Assembly: GCA_936450465.1 (NCBI GenBank)
Contig: OW388293.1
Span: 52,107,201 to 52,171,200 of the forward strand
Length of the DNA stretch: 64,000 bases
Source: Gibbula magus
Lineage: Eukaryota > Mollusca > Gastropoda > Trochida > Trochidae
Direction: 5' to 3'
The position numbers were made by a program, and so were the translations under genes. The notes beneath the pieces were generated by a model that worked only from the letters and a program-made list of their open reading frames with translations, made no database searches and was not told where the DNA came from. Positions 48,701 to 61,999 of the stretch are shown piece after piece. Numbering within the stretch: the stretch's first letter is position 1; each line of letters starts with the position of its first letter.

Positions 48701-49628
48701 TTAAGATGAAGAGTAATCATGTACCAATCCACAGGAAGTTCAAAAGTAACTAACCTCACACTGCAGCATGCCTATGGTGCTGGTTTTGTTAAATTAGATA
48801 AAGGTTCCAAGCGCTAAGTGGAATTATAAGCGTCTACAAAGGCGAGACCCATTGGGCAGGAAATGCAATAGGCAAACTTGTGATGGAATAACTGTCAAAT
48901 GGATATGTCACTATATATAAGTTGAAATGGTATATTGTGTATACAAGACATCTATTACGCTTAGCTATCAGTATTTACAAATTTCCTGTTAAAGTTAATA
49001 TCCTATTTAGTTAACTAATGGTTATGTTATCTACTCTGTGTCATTTGTTTATATTAGAGCAATTCATGAAACAAACAACGTGTCTTATATAATGAGCTAA
49101 TGTACATGTCAGACTATGTCAGACAAACGACGAAGAACATAAATTAAATAACCGTTTAAATAGTCAATGCCAACATGTTTATTTATCAAAGTTGTATATT
49201 GGTATACTTTGATGAAAGAAACTGCATAAAGAACATACTTTGACTGTACAATGACTTTACATGCTGTAAACATGATTTATGAGATTCCTAATTGTTTTCT
49301 ATGAATGTTTCTGCCATGCTTTTCTAGAACAAAATAATTCCGAAGAAACATTTATCATTTCCAAACTTAATTACTCATAAAAACATTTTTTTAGACCAAA
49401 GCTTTGTTCAATCAAAAAAAATCCACTGTATCTTGATATTATTGATAAAAATGTGAAAAAGAAATATAAATGATTTTGTGTCAACTGTAATTCAGCTGTA
49501 TTCTGAAATGACAGCCTATATATTGTATGTGAATAATTATACCCTGCCATATTGCTTTTATGTTTTATGTATCATTATTCAAAACTGTTTCTCTTGTACC
49601 ACCGAGAGTTGTTTCCAAGATAAAGAGT

Positions 49629-49823
49629 AAGGTTTGGGTGCAATGCTACACTGAATTTCAGCTCAGTACCACCCATGGTTCGCTAGTTCCAGCCGATGCT
49701 CGCAAATTTCGTCGCAATGCACATGGCGTTGCAGGCTTTCTCCCTGCCATAATACTAGCAGCCGCGACATAAGTGAAATACTATTGAAAGCAACGTTAAA
49801 CCCCAACTCACCTCATCTCACCT
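49629..49823 (+). mobile_element. SINE, 5'-truncated
   Basis: Flanked by a perfect 14-bp target duplication CCAAGATAAAGAGT (49615-49628 and 49824-49837). It is 195 bp and lacks the tRNA head of the related copy at 23967, as expected from incomplete reverse transcription. Confidence 0.88.
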
Positions 49824-50378
49824 CCAAGATAAAGAGTTTGTTTTGTTTGTTTGTTTCCACTTTACAGTATTTGATCCACCTGAAGAAGGGGCAAGAAGTA
49901 GCCCACGTCGTGTGACACAAACAAAGACGTTGTCATCCATAATACTTGTCTCTCAGTATTTAATTCGATTACAAGAAAAACAAATGAACTCCAGGCAGAA
50001 CACGTAGGAAAACAGAATTGAAAACAACGCTTTAAATAGTTACATTTGTCGGTCTGAAAACTGAGGTTTAATAGCACACTTTGTATCATACATTGTATGT
50101 GCTATTATGTTCAGTTTTTAACAAATATCATGTTCAATGTAAAATCAAACATTAATCATTTGGACTTTTCATTAACTTAAAACCACATAATCAACTGTTG
50201 CAACATAATTAGACATGTTGTGATTAACATGTTCAATCAATTAAGCTAATGGTGCCTACCAACGTACCGCCAGCAGTACTATTACTATTACTGCTATACC
50301 TAATACTTCTACTATAACCATTAATAACTATAACCACTATAATCATTACTCCTACTCCTCCTATGTACAGGCACATAT

Positions 50379-50379
50379 T

Positions 50380-50453
<74 letters not shown>

Positions 50454-50459
50454 GCTACA

Positions 50460-50511
<52 letters not shown>

Positions 50512-50660
50512 TTATTACTACTACTACTACTTCTACTATTACTACTAGTACTTCTACTACTACTACTACTACTGCTACTATTACTACAAATACTACTACT
50601 ACTATTACAACTAATTCTACTACTGCTACTACTGCTACTACTACAACTACTACTTCTATT
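50379..50660. repeat. (CTA)n microsatellite
   Basis: A long CTA/TAC array with scattered interruptions. Degenerate CTA-rich sequence continues on both sides (about 50275-50340 and 50700-50880). Confidence 0.97.
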
Positions 50661-51275
50661 ACTAATATTAGTATTAATGGGACTATAATTATCACATAGC
50701 AACTACCACTGCTGCCACTGTTGCTTTAACTTTTATTAACTATGCTTCATAGTCCTGCTACTATTTCTACTGATGTTGCTACTACTACAACGTCTACCAC
50801 TACTATAAATGTTACTTCTACTAGTTATGTTATGATAACAACCACTACTATTGATGCTGCTAACAACACTACCATCGACACCACAGCTCTTCAGTATCAG
50901 TTACTTTGTCTTCCATTTTTAAAGTAAATAGTATATCATTATAGTAAATCTAGACATGTAAAATAGACATGTTGTGAAGATTATTTAGAATGTATGGATC
51001 ATAGATGCTACGCATGTCCATTTTGCTTCAATCTCCGAGCAGTTTTGAAGTTAAGCTCAACATGGTAAAATGGTAAAATACGTCCATGAAACATAATGCA
51101 GTGATCTTTATTAATATTTACTTTGACAAAGCATATGAATGATAACATTAGTCCACTTTAGTAGAAACTTAGAGGACTTCACTTTTGTGTACTTGGAATA
51201 TCTTTATCACTGTTCTTGCACCTGTACTTTTTCTTCTTCTTGGATTGACATGATATAAGTGACATATAGCTGACA

Positions 51276-51342
51276 CGTGCTGAGAATAACCTACCCATCA
51301 ACATATCAAGTGCTGAGAATAACCTACCGATCAACATATCAC
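51276..51342 (+). repeat. 35-bp tandem duplication
   Basis: gtgctgagaataacctacc and atcaacatatca occur twice in tandem, about 35 bp apart, differing by one base. Confidence 0.85.
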
Positions 51343-51441
51343 TCACTCCTCCGTGAATCAATGCACGAAATACAGATATGACACGTAGCCTAAATGCACT
51401 GAGGGTAAAATGAACATGACCCATATGGTTTGCTGTATCGC

Positions 51442-51690
51442 CTGAAACCTTAATAATACCTTCCAAGAATGGACCTAATTAATGTTTACTTTGATGAAAC
51501 CTCTTAATATAGGTTATGAACGATGGCATTAAGGTTACTTATACTTGTAATTTGGAAGACTTCACTTGACAAAGCTTCTCGGATAATTAGTGTCATTTTG
51601 ACATCAACAAGGATGTCTTGACGTGACTGAGTTTCGTCTTGGGGTTCTTGATGTCGTCTCTGAATGATGACACTGTGTCATAGAGTAACA
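51442..51690 (+). repeat. Diverged repeat shared with 56340-56600
   Basis: Common blocks include ggttacttatac.tgtaa, ttgga.gacttcacttgac and atagagtaacc. A third, weaker copy is at about 51090-51200. It has no coding potential that I can see. Confidence 0.65.
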
Positions 51691-51769
51691 AAGGTTAGCT
51701 AACGTCTAGTGGCACCTCCTGATGTGAGATGGAGAATGGTTTAAGAAAACCACATCTGTCTCTGTCTGT

Positions 51770-51831
51770 TTGTCTGTCTCTCAGTCTCTCTCCCTCCTCC
51801 CCCTTCCCCTTTCCCTGTCTCTTTCTCTCTC

Positions 51832-51898
<67 letters not shown>

Positions 51899-51945
51899 CC
51901 CCCTCTCTCTCTCTCAGTCTCCCTCCCTCCTCCCCCTTCCCCTTT

Positions 51946-52021
<76 letters not shown>

Positions 52022-52066
52022 CCCCCTCTCTCTCTCAGTCTCTCTCCCTCCTCCCCCTTCCCCTTT

Positions 52067-52152
<86 letters not shown>
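51770..52152. repeat. (CT)n array with a higher-order repeat
   Basis: A CT-dinucleotide array punctuated three times by the same interruption (tccctcctccccc...ttccctgtctc) at about 51791, 51924 and 52045, giving a 121-133-bp unit. Confidence 0.95.
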
Positions 52153-52156
<4 letters not shown>

Positions 52157-52574
52157 ATTTGACAACGACAAGTTATAATGCTTTATGTGGAAACAGAACG
52201 TAGGATAAACGTTTCCTTTTCTTAAATATTAAAAAAAGCCTTTTCAGTCAAAGGTTAGGACATTTGGTGTAATACGGTACATGGAAATCAAATTAAGACG
52301 TGTTATACGATTTTTGCCGTAAGGGAATTTTGCTAGAACCGAATAACATTTCCCGTCTATAACAGATGTCACGTGGGTAGAAACGATCTACGTGTAACTA
52401 ACAACTGACTTATAAGGAGTATCTCTTTCTGTGGAGAGATAACCTTACAAGAAGGTTTGACTGTTCGTATACAATGCGAACGAATGAATTGTACGTATCA
52501 GACGGCTTTTGATACATTTAAGAATTAGATATAAACAAAGCACAAGGTCGAACACTTTAACAATATTCACTTAA

Positions 52575-52923
52575 AGGCGCTGTAGCACGGTTTTCCCTCA
52601 AATAAGTCGATGAAATGTATTTGAAAAATAATGTCAACAATAGTAAAACACCCTTCTCTCTTCGGAAAATCAAATTACAAATGAGAATACATAGTTCCGT
52701 AAAGCCATGGGAATCGTTTTTGTCATTCGAAATAATAAAATGTGTTCACAATAAAATGGCCGCCATGCAATTTTGGCTTCATACACAACACCGTTATCAC
52801 CACTACGGATAATTGGTTTGTGTAATAAGATGTTTGACCCTCTAAAGTAAATATAAATGACATAAACTATCATTATAAATGAGAAATTTGAAAAATAAAA
52901 TTTGCAAACGTGCTACAGCGCCT
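52575..52923. mobile_element. TTAA-type MITE, intact ends
   Basis: 349 bp, TTAA at 52571-52574 and 52924-52927, ends AGGCGCTGTAGCACG on both strands. It is the best reference copy for the sub-family at 44636 and 47937. Confidence 0.88.
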
Positions 52924-54958
52924 TTAATATAACAATGCGGAATTTGATATAGAATTATATTTTGAAATGTTTTCACGATTACAATTAATTAATTTGATCA
53001 GTGTATATAGATTGGCGTGTACATAATAATGCATATTGGAAAGATTACATCTTACAACTATTACTCACGGGCAATTCAATGTACATGTAGATGTATGCAC
53101 TCAGAATTAGTTGTAGGCTCTGAGAAACATGGTTATCATTTGTGCATGTGAGGCGTCAAAGATGAATATCTTTATCGTAAACGTATTCCCCACAGAAGCA
53201 ATTTCCCCGAAGTAAGATAACATATACATTGCCGACTTCAACCACTTCAATTGTTACGACTCCAAAAAGTTTGCATGGCTTTTGGTGAGTTTACGTGAGG
53301 TTTCGTTTTTTCTTTGGTGTATTCTAATACTTGGATTCTTAATAATCATTCATAGCTCACGTCAAGATTTATATGATATTTTTGAAAATGTTATTTCTAT
53401 CACAATAATATATAACGGATATTTGACATTTCTCGAGAAATATTAGATGTTCTATTTATTAGATTTCATTAATTTAATGTTGTTCGTATATGATTATGTC
53501 ATTTAGATGACGTGATATGCTTGAAAGTGGTATTTCAAATATTTCAATCAGTGAAATAAGGATTTCATTGTAACCGATACATGCAATGTTTCACCACTGA
53601 CAAAACACATCCTTATAACTTGTTGATAACATTTTTTATGAGTTTCTGTACTTGTTGGGTTATGATAGATAAAACATATATCACTGTTTTTGTTTCTCCT
53701 GTTTTATAATTGCATGTATGAAAAATTCATGTAATTTAACTTCATAAAATATGTATCTTTATTTGTTGTTTGACTTGTTATCTCTTGAATCAAACCTACA
53801 GAAACTACCGTACAAATATATTTTTTAATGCAATTTCAGATAAGTATTTATTTTGATGACGTCAGAGAAAATATAATCTAGGATCCCAAGTGTTAAAGGA
53901 TCACTTCGTCCTCAATATTTGTCTTCGAAGAGATATTCCATTTCATGTATTCATGACACCGATGTTATGAGTAAAACAGATTTATTTAAGATATTGATAA
54001 GATTTAAAGATATTGCTTCAGATGTTGTTGCCATAGTATATTCGTTAAAGCATATATGCTACGAATTTCATCATCACAAACATGTACTGATAATACTGTT
54101 CGTTTGATGTGTCACTGGGGGATTTGTTTCTTGCTGCCAAACCACGGTGTATTCGTAAACTGTTGAACAAAGTACTGAGGCACATTATGTATGTCAAATA
54201 GAAAGTAATTATGTCAGTACTCGTTCCGATTCTATAGTTATCGATAATGCTATGTACAAGTACATGAAGTATACATGTTATTTCAATCATCACATGTTAT
54301 CCAACCAAGGTAATTTAGATTTATATTAATTTGTGTGATTGGGAACTAATCGTGAAACAGACAAGTTGCTTTAGATGGTGACTGGAATTAGTTGTATTTA
54401 TGATTATAATTATTATTCAAATTTCATAATGTAGTTTGATCGACAGTTAAACATAATATTATTATGTGCATAGCTCAGTGTCCCTATTTCCGTGTTCATA
54501 ATAATATGAAAGAACCAAAATAGAATGTTTCACCATGTTCTGCTATTTTAATGTTCCCTGCAAATGAAAACACGAGATGTATTCATTTGTGTCTTTATAA
54601 TCATCATTATTATTAACAAACATATTTTACGACACATACTGTGGTGTTCAGGGATGTTGATAATGTACATGTAAATGATTGACTCAGGTTGTAAATCAAG
54701 GAACTTGCAAATCGAGTCGTTACCTTTTATCATACCTACAATGACAATGCAACTGCACAATAGAATATTTATTTGATTCAAGAAATTGCACGTATATAAA
54801 CTGACAAGCAAAATAAATGTCACATCACATTTTCAACAGAGTAAAAAACAAAATACCGCTGCCAGAGAAGTTGAGAATGTCTTTGGTAGACACATGTTTC
54901 ATACAAAAGAGTATGATTATTTTGTGTTTATGTCTATTCAAATGTTAAAGGGTGTTAA

Positions 54959-55010
54959 AGGGGCAGTAGCATTTGAATTTGAAGAAAATATAATTTTTGC
55001 TACAGCCCCT
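54959..55010. mobile_element. 52-bp minimal TTAA-type element
   Basis: Only the two ends remain: AGGGGCAGTAGCA and, on the other strand, AGGGGCTGTAGCA, flanked by TTAA (54955-54958, 55011-55014). Confidence 0.75.
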
Positions 55011-58000
55011 TTAAAATCGTTTTTTCTAAAAGGTTTTGGGCCAGAAAGTTGTCCATTTAAGTTTTAAAATTATAAAATGTGAATTTATAACAGATGTTAT
55101 CGACCTGATAAACATTCTATGACTTAAATGTTAATGAATCATTACTGTAGAACGCTATAAAATAAATCCTATCCTATCTCACTTTGTGAAGAATATACCA
55201 AAACGACAGCTTCTTTAAAGTCGTGTTTTCCGTAAACAGATAAATTAAATGTTTTAAAATTAAAATTTATTTGAGTTGGATTCTGAAGACATGACGTTTC
55301 AGTCGTATTAACCACTCGTGGTTTAATACATCTTTTGCACGCGAGTTTATATAGAAATATATTATACCGAATCCGACGCCATCTATCTCAGTCCATTGTA
55401 TGTCATATGCATCTAATCATGATCGAAACAAAAAACAATTTCTATCTAAAACGAAAAAAGGTCATAGTGGTCGTTATTGACAGTAATGTCCATGTTTATG
55501 TTGGTGGAAGCAATTTACTGAATCACACAGCTGAGAATATTCGCAGTGATTACTGATAGAGTGCTTCCGTTATGGCAGGTGATTGACAATCTCTGATCAG
55601 TTTGATGGATGTTCTGTCGAATATACTCAGAATAGCCTTCTTCTTTCATTTAATTCGATTATTTGGGATGTGCTGTTCATTGTGTTATAGTCTTATCGTC
55701 GTCTTGCAAGTAACATAAGATCGAGAACATATTTCACTAGATGTGGTCACTTAACACAACTGAGCACTGAAACAAATATACTCACGTGCAAAAGAAACGT
55801 CACCAAACACAATGGCAGATATTTAAATCCACGAACAATACATAAGACTGAAATAACGTTATTTCATGTCTTCAGAAGCAAACCTGTTAAACGTTTGAAT
55901 CCACTCCAATTAATATATTGTGACAGAAGAGAAAAGATAAAATAAATAAATAATAATAAATTAAATAACAAAATAATAAATTGATCGCATATTTATGTTA
56001 ATCATTTATTATTTTCATATTTGTAGATTATACCATTATCAAAAATGAAAGAGGTTTCAGCAGAGATTTTTTATGACGTCACCTCAATCAGGAGTCATAC
56101 GTTAATCCGTCATTTGAAGGCTTAGAACTGACGTAAAAAAAAGTAGGACAAATTAAGTCTATGGTTTTGTGTGCATACGGACTAAGAAAAGTTAAAACCG
56201 AAACTTGACGCTTCTAACTTTTCATATTAAGCGAATTAAATAGCCCATGAAATATGTTGAAAGTGACCTTTTTGTAACCCAAATACATAAATAGGTCCAT
56301 GTATAACATGAAATTCAGCTTAACTGCACTCAGGAAATCTTGAACATTTTTCATATGGTTTGAAAGCTTGGGATTATACCTTCAGGCATATGTCTTAATT
56401 GCTATTTACTTGAGAGAAATCTCTGAAATAGGATTTGAATGGTAGCATTATGGTTACTTATACATGTAACTTGGAGGACTTCACTTGACTGAACTTCTGG
56501 GATAATGAAAGTCATTTGTCATTAGGAAGGGTGTCCTACTATTGATTTCTCGTTTTCTTCACGGAATAATCATCACCTTTGATAGAGTAACCTCATTCGA
56601 GTCTCTTATAGTGTTCATGGGTTAGTGTAAATAAATGTTCTAGTTTATGTTTCTAGAAGTATTCGTCATAGTCATAATGGACATCACACTCGCAGTCGTT
56701 TCATTTTCTACCTCGTTTTCATCATAATGACAATGCCAACTATTCATCATCATTCAATAAAATATCAAAGGAAAGACAAACTGTACTATAATATCGCACT
56801 ACGATATGTGTGGCAATTGCCTCGTTAAAAAATACTGTACTCTATAAACCACATAACACATAAATGAAGACAATTACATGAACACAACCATTCCATGAAA
56901 GTTAAAATATTTGTGGTTGCTTCCTCGAAGTCAGCTTTAAATTGGAATTCATTTGTTTCGCGTAAACTGCTAATTACCGTACCTAATGTCTTTTAACTAA
57001 CAAACAACGACAATCCAATACCGTCTACCAACCTAATAATAACGAAAAAAAATAGGCGGTATGGATGAACACCACACACAACTGTTCCTACTCAATTATG
57101 GAACAGATTGGTCAACAAAAACAAGTTACAACAACAACAACTCTTAACTAGTTGCACTAAACAGGGGGCATTTCATCACAGTCTTCAAACCACGAGTAAA
57201 CAGCACAATCCCTCGTAATACTGCACAATTAAATGTTTCCAAACTGCTATCTCATCCACATATATCACTGATAAAGTCATGGCTTTGTTGTGCAAAAATA
57301 AAGAGTTTTATTTTCCAGTGGAGGTCCTTATTCTCAATACACCCAGATAATAACGAAATGAATAGCATAGCAATAGAAAACTGTACAAGTGTATGTCCTT
57401 ACATAAGTGAGTCCTTTTTTTAATTTACCTACATACATGATTTCAATGAACTTTGACGGCCTACCGTGTAACCATTATTGAACATACTGTTAATCTAAGA
57501 GTGCATGGTGAACAAAAAACTATCAGTTGATTATACCAGGCGATTGAAATTCGTCACTAACTTGAGATACGTATGCAATTCGAAAAACAAAATAACATAT
57601 TTACCGCGAATATAGGTGACGGTAATGTAATGTCGTTAAATAACCGTTAAAAAGGCATTACGGTAAATTCAAGCGCTTTCCATTTGTGTACGGATAAGCC
57701 TATGGATAAGCCGAGGCCCAAAACAACGTAATCCATATATTTCAGACTTTTTTTATAACAATAAATTGTTGCCTTAAGCGAGTTCGATTTCTGGGTCCCA
57801 TCTCTCCTTAAGTCGTTTTTAAATAATCTCAAAACATAGCTTCGAATTCAAGGAAATACATTAACATCTACTGAGATCAATGAACTATTTAGAAACTATT
57901 TAATTTTCAAACTCCAGGTTAACAAAAGTTAAGGTTTGCAATGTGGTGAAAAGTAAATTAGTGTAATCAGGTATTTGTTATGGAAATGAAGATTAATTTG

Positions 58001-59301
58001 CCTTCCTATTGAGATGAATCCTGACAAATGATGATTCAGAAGATGATTGGGATGGGGAAAAATATGTATACTACTGTTATGGTGATTGGAACAATTATGG
58101 TGATAGTAACGACTTTAGTGAATGAATTAGATCATTTATTAATTTAATTTAAAAACTGTGTTTAGGCCAGTCCTGGATCCTTATTCCTTATTCATTGTTA
58201 TATCAGTCACTAGTGACTGATAACACGTTCCATTGTTATTTTCACTATTGACTGATAACACAGTTTATTTTCATTGATAGATCCCGGTATTTCACCTGCA
58301 CTCATATAATAAAACTAACTATGGACCTGTTGGCGACAACATGGCAATTCACACGAGTCGTGGACATATTCAGTTTTTGTGAAGTGCATGACATTAGGGC
58401 TGATACAGTTATGATATATGACACAACATGCGGAACTTTGATTTTCACATTTACAATAATACTGTTAGCAGCTTAGTGAACTGATATTAAAATCTCTTGA
58501 ATGCAATGCAAACAGTTTTAACGAATTATATTGATACTTTGATTTTTTCAAATACAAGTTTCTGTTTTTGTCTGCGTAAGCAACTGGTAGAAAGTTTCTA
58601 AGATCCCCTTAATGTCTTTTAATCAGATGCAAAGAACGCAAAAGGACTGTTCTTACTTTTTTAAACTATAACACCAGATCTAAGTGAGGCATTTACAAAA
58701 TACCAGTCAAACATAAATCAGAAGCATATAATGGCAATTAAACATATCAGAGATCTCCTGAATGCATTTTAACCACATGGGACACATTAAAGAGACTTCA
58801 CCGTGGTACATTTACAATAACCCATTAATAGCAAAACAGAAGCAAAAGAGAAAATAAGTACACCTTAATGCCACTATTTCCAACATATATTCAGCGACTA
58901 ATCCATGTAAATAGCAAATTGATCCATTCTTGGCAGGTATATGGTTAAAGTTTCAGCGATACAAGTACAACTGTTTGGAACTTGTTCAATATATCATGGT
59001 TATTCACATACGTCATGGATCTATTCAGTTATTTGGAAGTGCGTGACATTATGTTATTGAGAATGCATTCGGAGCCGTGGATTCGTAAAAATAATCCTAT
59101 GCGTATAATGCGTATCGGCAGGTGTAATGCGATGTTTTTCCCATTAAGGTACCAATATATTGTATGACCTTTGTTAATAGATTAGAGAAAACAAAATATT
59201 TTAAAAAACATACTACAGCGCAAGTCAAATAAAATATTATGAAAGACAGTAGATTAATCTTCAATACTAACACTAAACCATCTCTTCGTGGCAAGAGGTA
59301 A

Positions 59302-59392
59302 TGGAGAATGCATTCGGAGCTGTGGATTCGTTAAAAATAGGGGCGAGTTGATTGTTTTTAACGAATCCACTGCTCCGAATGCATTCTCCATC
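59302..59392. repeat. Hairpin with about 38-bp arms
   Basis: atggagaatgcattcggagc and its complement, plus gtggattcgtt/aacgaatccac, around a short centre. One extra arm copy lies at about 59060-59095. Confidence 0.85.
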
Positions 59393-59716
59393 TTAATCCA
59401 TGTATGCCGTCACGAAACATACATATGTAATTATCTAGCATTATAGACAATTCATTTCAATTATGTAACCTAAAAAAATATTATTTTGCAAATTTCGGTG
59501 CCCATTCATCGGATATGGTACACGTAGCTTCGACCCTTATGAAATGGATTCTTCCACGCACGTGCATGGCGCAAATCCTCCACGCAAAGCGATTTGACTG
59601 ACAGCCAAACTCCTGCATTTCATGTGTTTCAGCACGATCCCCACGCGTTTCACACTTTACCAGTCTTGTTTAGAATGCAGGGATCTTACTGACAAACAAT
59701 CAAATGATTATCAGCA

Positions 59717-59790
59717 GGCCTGGTAGCCTAATAGGTTAGGGCGCTGCGTAACAGTCGAAGGGTTACATGTTCGATTCCCGGGTCAGACAT
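59717..59790 (+). repeat. tRNA-like SINE head fragment
   Basis: tagcctaataggttagggcg resembles a pol III A-box and tgttcgattcc a B-box, 30-odd bases apart. The acceptor arms do not pair, so it is not a functional tRNA gene. No known SINE body follows. Confidence 0.4.
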
Positions 59791-61346
59791 TACAAGTATA
59801 ATCAGATATTTTAAGATTCTAATCAGATATAATAAGACAAAATACATCATTCTTGAACAAATTACTTTGTGAGCCATTGCGAAAATGTCAAAAGCTGACA
59901 CCCCTCCTGACTGGATTAGTCAATGACCAGTAGAATCTTTAAAATAATCCACTGTTAACACAATAGAGTGACGTCATCACCATGGATTAAGATTAATACA
60001 ATTACGAAATATGAAACTATATATGAAAATTTGATTTTCACAAATTCCATGAGGCTATTTATTGTTTAGAGTTTTATTGTTAATGCTTTTAAACCGATTT
60101 AAAAAATAATATTCTTCAAATATGATACTCTGATTTCTCAGATGAAATGTTTCTATTTATTGTTGTGTAGAAACATATGTTAGAACATATTTAAGGTCTC
60201 CAGAAGCATTGTCACCACATTGGACAACGAGATTTCATCGTGGTACATTTACAATAACCCATTAATAGCAAAACAGAAGCAAATGAGAGAGACAGTACAC
60301 CTGTTTGAAGCAATTTTTGGATGTCTTGACAGGCAGATCGTCGCAACATAACAGACGTTACTATAACTCTCGACCAGTCCAGATGACGGTAGTTGTAGCA
60401 CTAGTAAAAACAGCAACAGCGGTTAGCTCTATTGACAGTAGTACTAACAGAAGTAGTCAACATTTCTTTTACTTTTCATATGTTATTAAATGCCTGTTTA
60501 TTAGTAACAGTATTTAACCTAATTGGCAGTAGTACACAGGAAAGACGTAGTAAAAGTTGTAGAAGAAGCAGAAAAGCGAGATTATTATTGCTATTCGTAA
60601 ATCAACTTAGATAACATTCTAATAAGGTATACCAGCGGCCACTAATAAGCTTAATTACTCCTCTGATGAGGAAGCATAGGCTCACCAGGAGCCAATTATA
60701 CTGCAGCTATTGCTCTTTCAGCAGTTGTGTTTGTGACACATGATGAAGCATCATTTGCGTTAATTAAAGGAAATAGATATCTACCTTTTAAATCCATTAT
60801 GAATATTGATTATACATCACGAACAGCATGAAATATAATGGAAGTAAATGAAACAAAATGGATATTCTAATCATGATACACATCCGTGGTATGAATCACA
60901 GGTTGTCAATCATCATCCATGCCGGAAACATTCAATTTGAATATGCTCAGTGATCTGATTTAGTGACCGTTGCTTCCGTTTACACAAACATAATGTTATA
61001 TGCACGTAACGTTACCAAGGGCGGGACTGGTTTGTTTTTCTTCTCACAAATGTTTAGCTCTCTGTTTATATGTTTCCTATCTCAAAATTGTAACGGAATA
61101 AATTAAACCAGAAAAGAATAGATTTACAAATTAAAAATAAACAATTTAAGTTATGTTTCACGTGAAGAAACATCAACAGTAACATGTTTTGTTCTTTAAC
61201 TGATACAATATTGAATACATTTTACAATGTAACGTCAGAGTGTTCAATTTCATTGTTGTCATTATACAAATGTACCTAATTTAAAAAAGCATTATATATT
61301 ATATAAGTTAGTGTGCAAATGATTTAATTTAATTTTAAGCAACCAT

Positions 61347-61347
61347 G

Positions 61348-61388
<41 letters not shown>

Positions 61389-61473
61389 TTGAAAAGACCG
61401 ATATACTGGTCGAAATGAGCTCATCGTATTGTATTAAAGAAGATTGATCCAGTCAAAACCATCTGATGTTTAC

Positions 61474-61515
<42 letters not shown>
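61347..61515. repeat. Paired (AT)n microsatellites forming an inverted structure
   Basis: The (AT)n tracts at 61347-61386 and 61478-61515 are bordered outside by tgtatgtata and its complement tatacataca, enclosing 90 bp that includes the gaccgatatactggtc palindrome. Confidence 0.85.
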
Positions 61516-61518
<3 letters not shown>

Positions 61519-61999
61519 CATCCTGTTTTGAATATCAATATAGTAGTTTATATATATACGTTATGCTTCAATTGCCTCTTACTATTTCTTTCTTAATATG
61601 ACAAGTTGTAAGCTTGCCCTGAATCGCATATGATTAACCCTTGAAATAAATTTTAAATCTTAACACAAACTAATTACTTAAATCGAATTTGATAAATGAG
61701 AAAGTATGTCCTAATCATGTTTGAGGTTATTGAGTGACCTTTGGCATTGCTTATTATCAGGCTAAAAGCAGTGTTGAGTAAAGGATTAAGCATCACTGGG
61801 TTAGTTGGAGGAGTTCCTCTGACAAAAATATCAATTTAAAAAAAAATTGATAATAAGTTTTAAATTCATGACTTGAGGTGAGGCGAAAGTCAGAATCCAA
61901 ATGACCTTCACCATATACTTCAGTATGACGAGCAGATTATAAGTTCATTTATAAGTCATTTTTAATAAAGATCAAATCATAGCCTCAAAACCTTTATAC

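Larger units (their letters stand above)
57861..61000 (+). repeat. Diverged tandem duplication, unit 1
   Basis: Shares ordered blocks with 62000-64000: gtgagatcaatgaacta.., gaatgcattttaa.., tcttgacag.., ggtataccagcggccacta.., and a final block with ttcaatttgaatatgctcag. Offsets fall from about 4.1 kb to 3.0 kb, so indels separate the blocks. Blocks near 58740-58850 and 60180-60290 are themselves duplicates. Confidence 0.75.

Noticed and set aside
50321..50702. Open frames encoding poly-Val, poly-Ser or poly-Tyr
   Set aside because: They are translations of the (CTA)n microsatellite in different frames.
51729..52178. 150-codon Leu/Ser frame and Arg/Glu frame on the other strand
   Set aside because: They are translations of the (CT)n array.
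52670..52873. 67-codon minus-strand frame
   Set aside because: It is the interior of a TTAA-type MITE and is repeated at 48436-48700 and 44700-44860.
59717..59790. tRNA gene
   Set aside because: A- and B-box-like motifs are present, but the acceptor stem does not pair and no clean anticodon arm forms.
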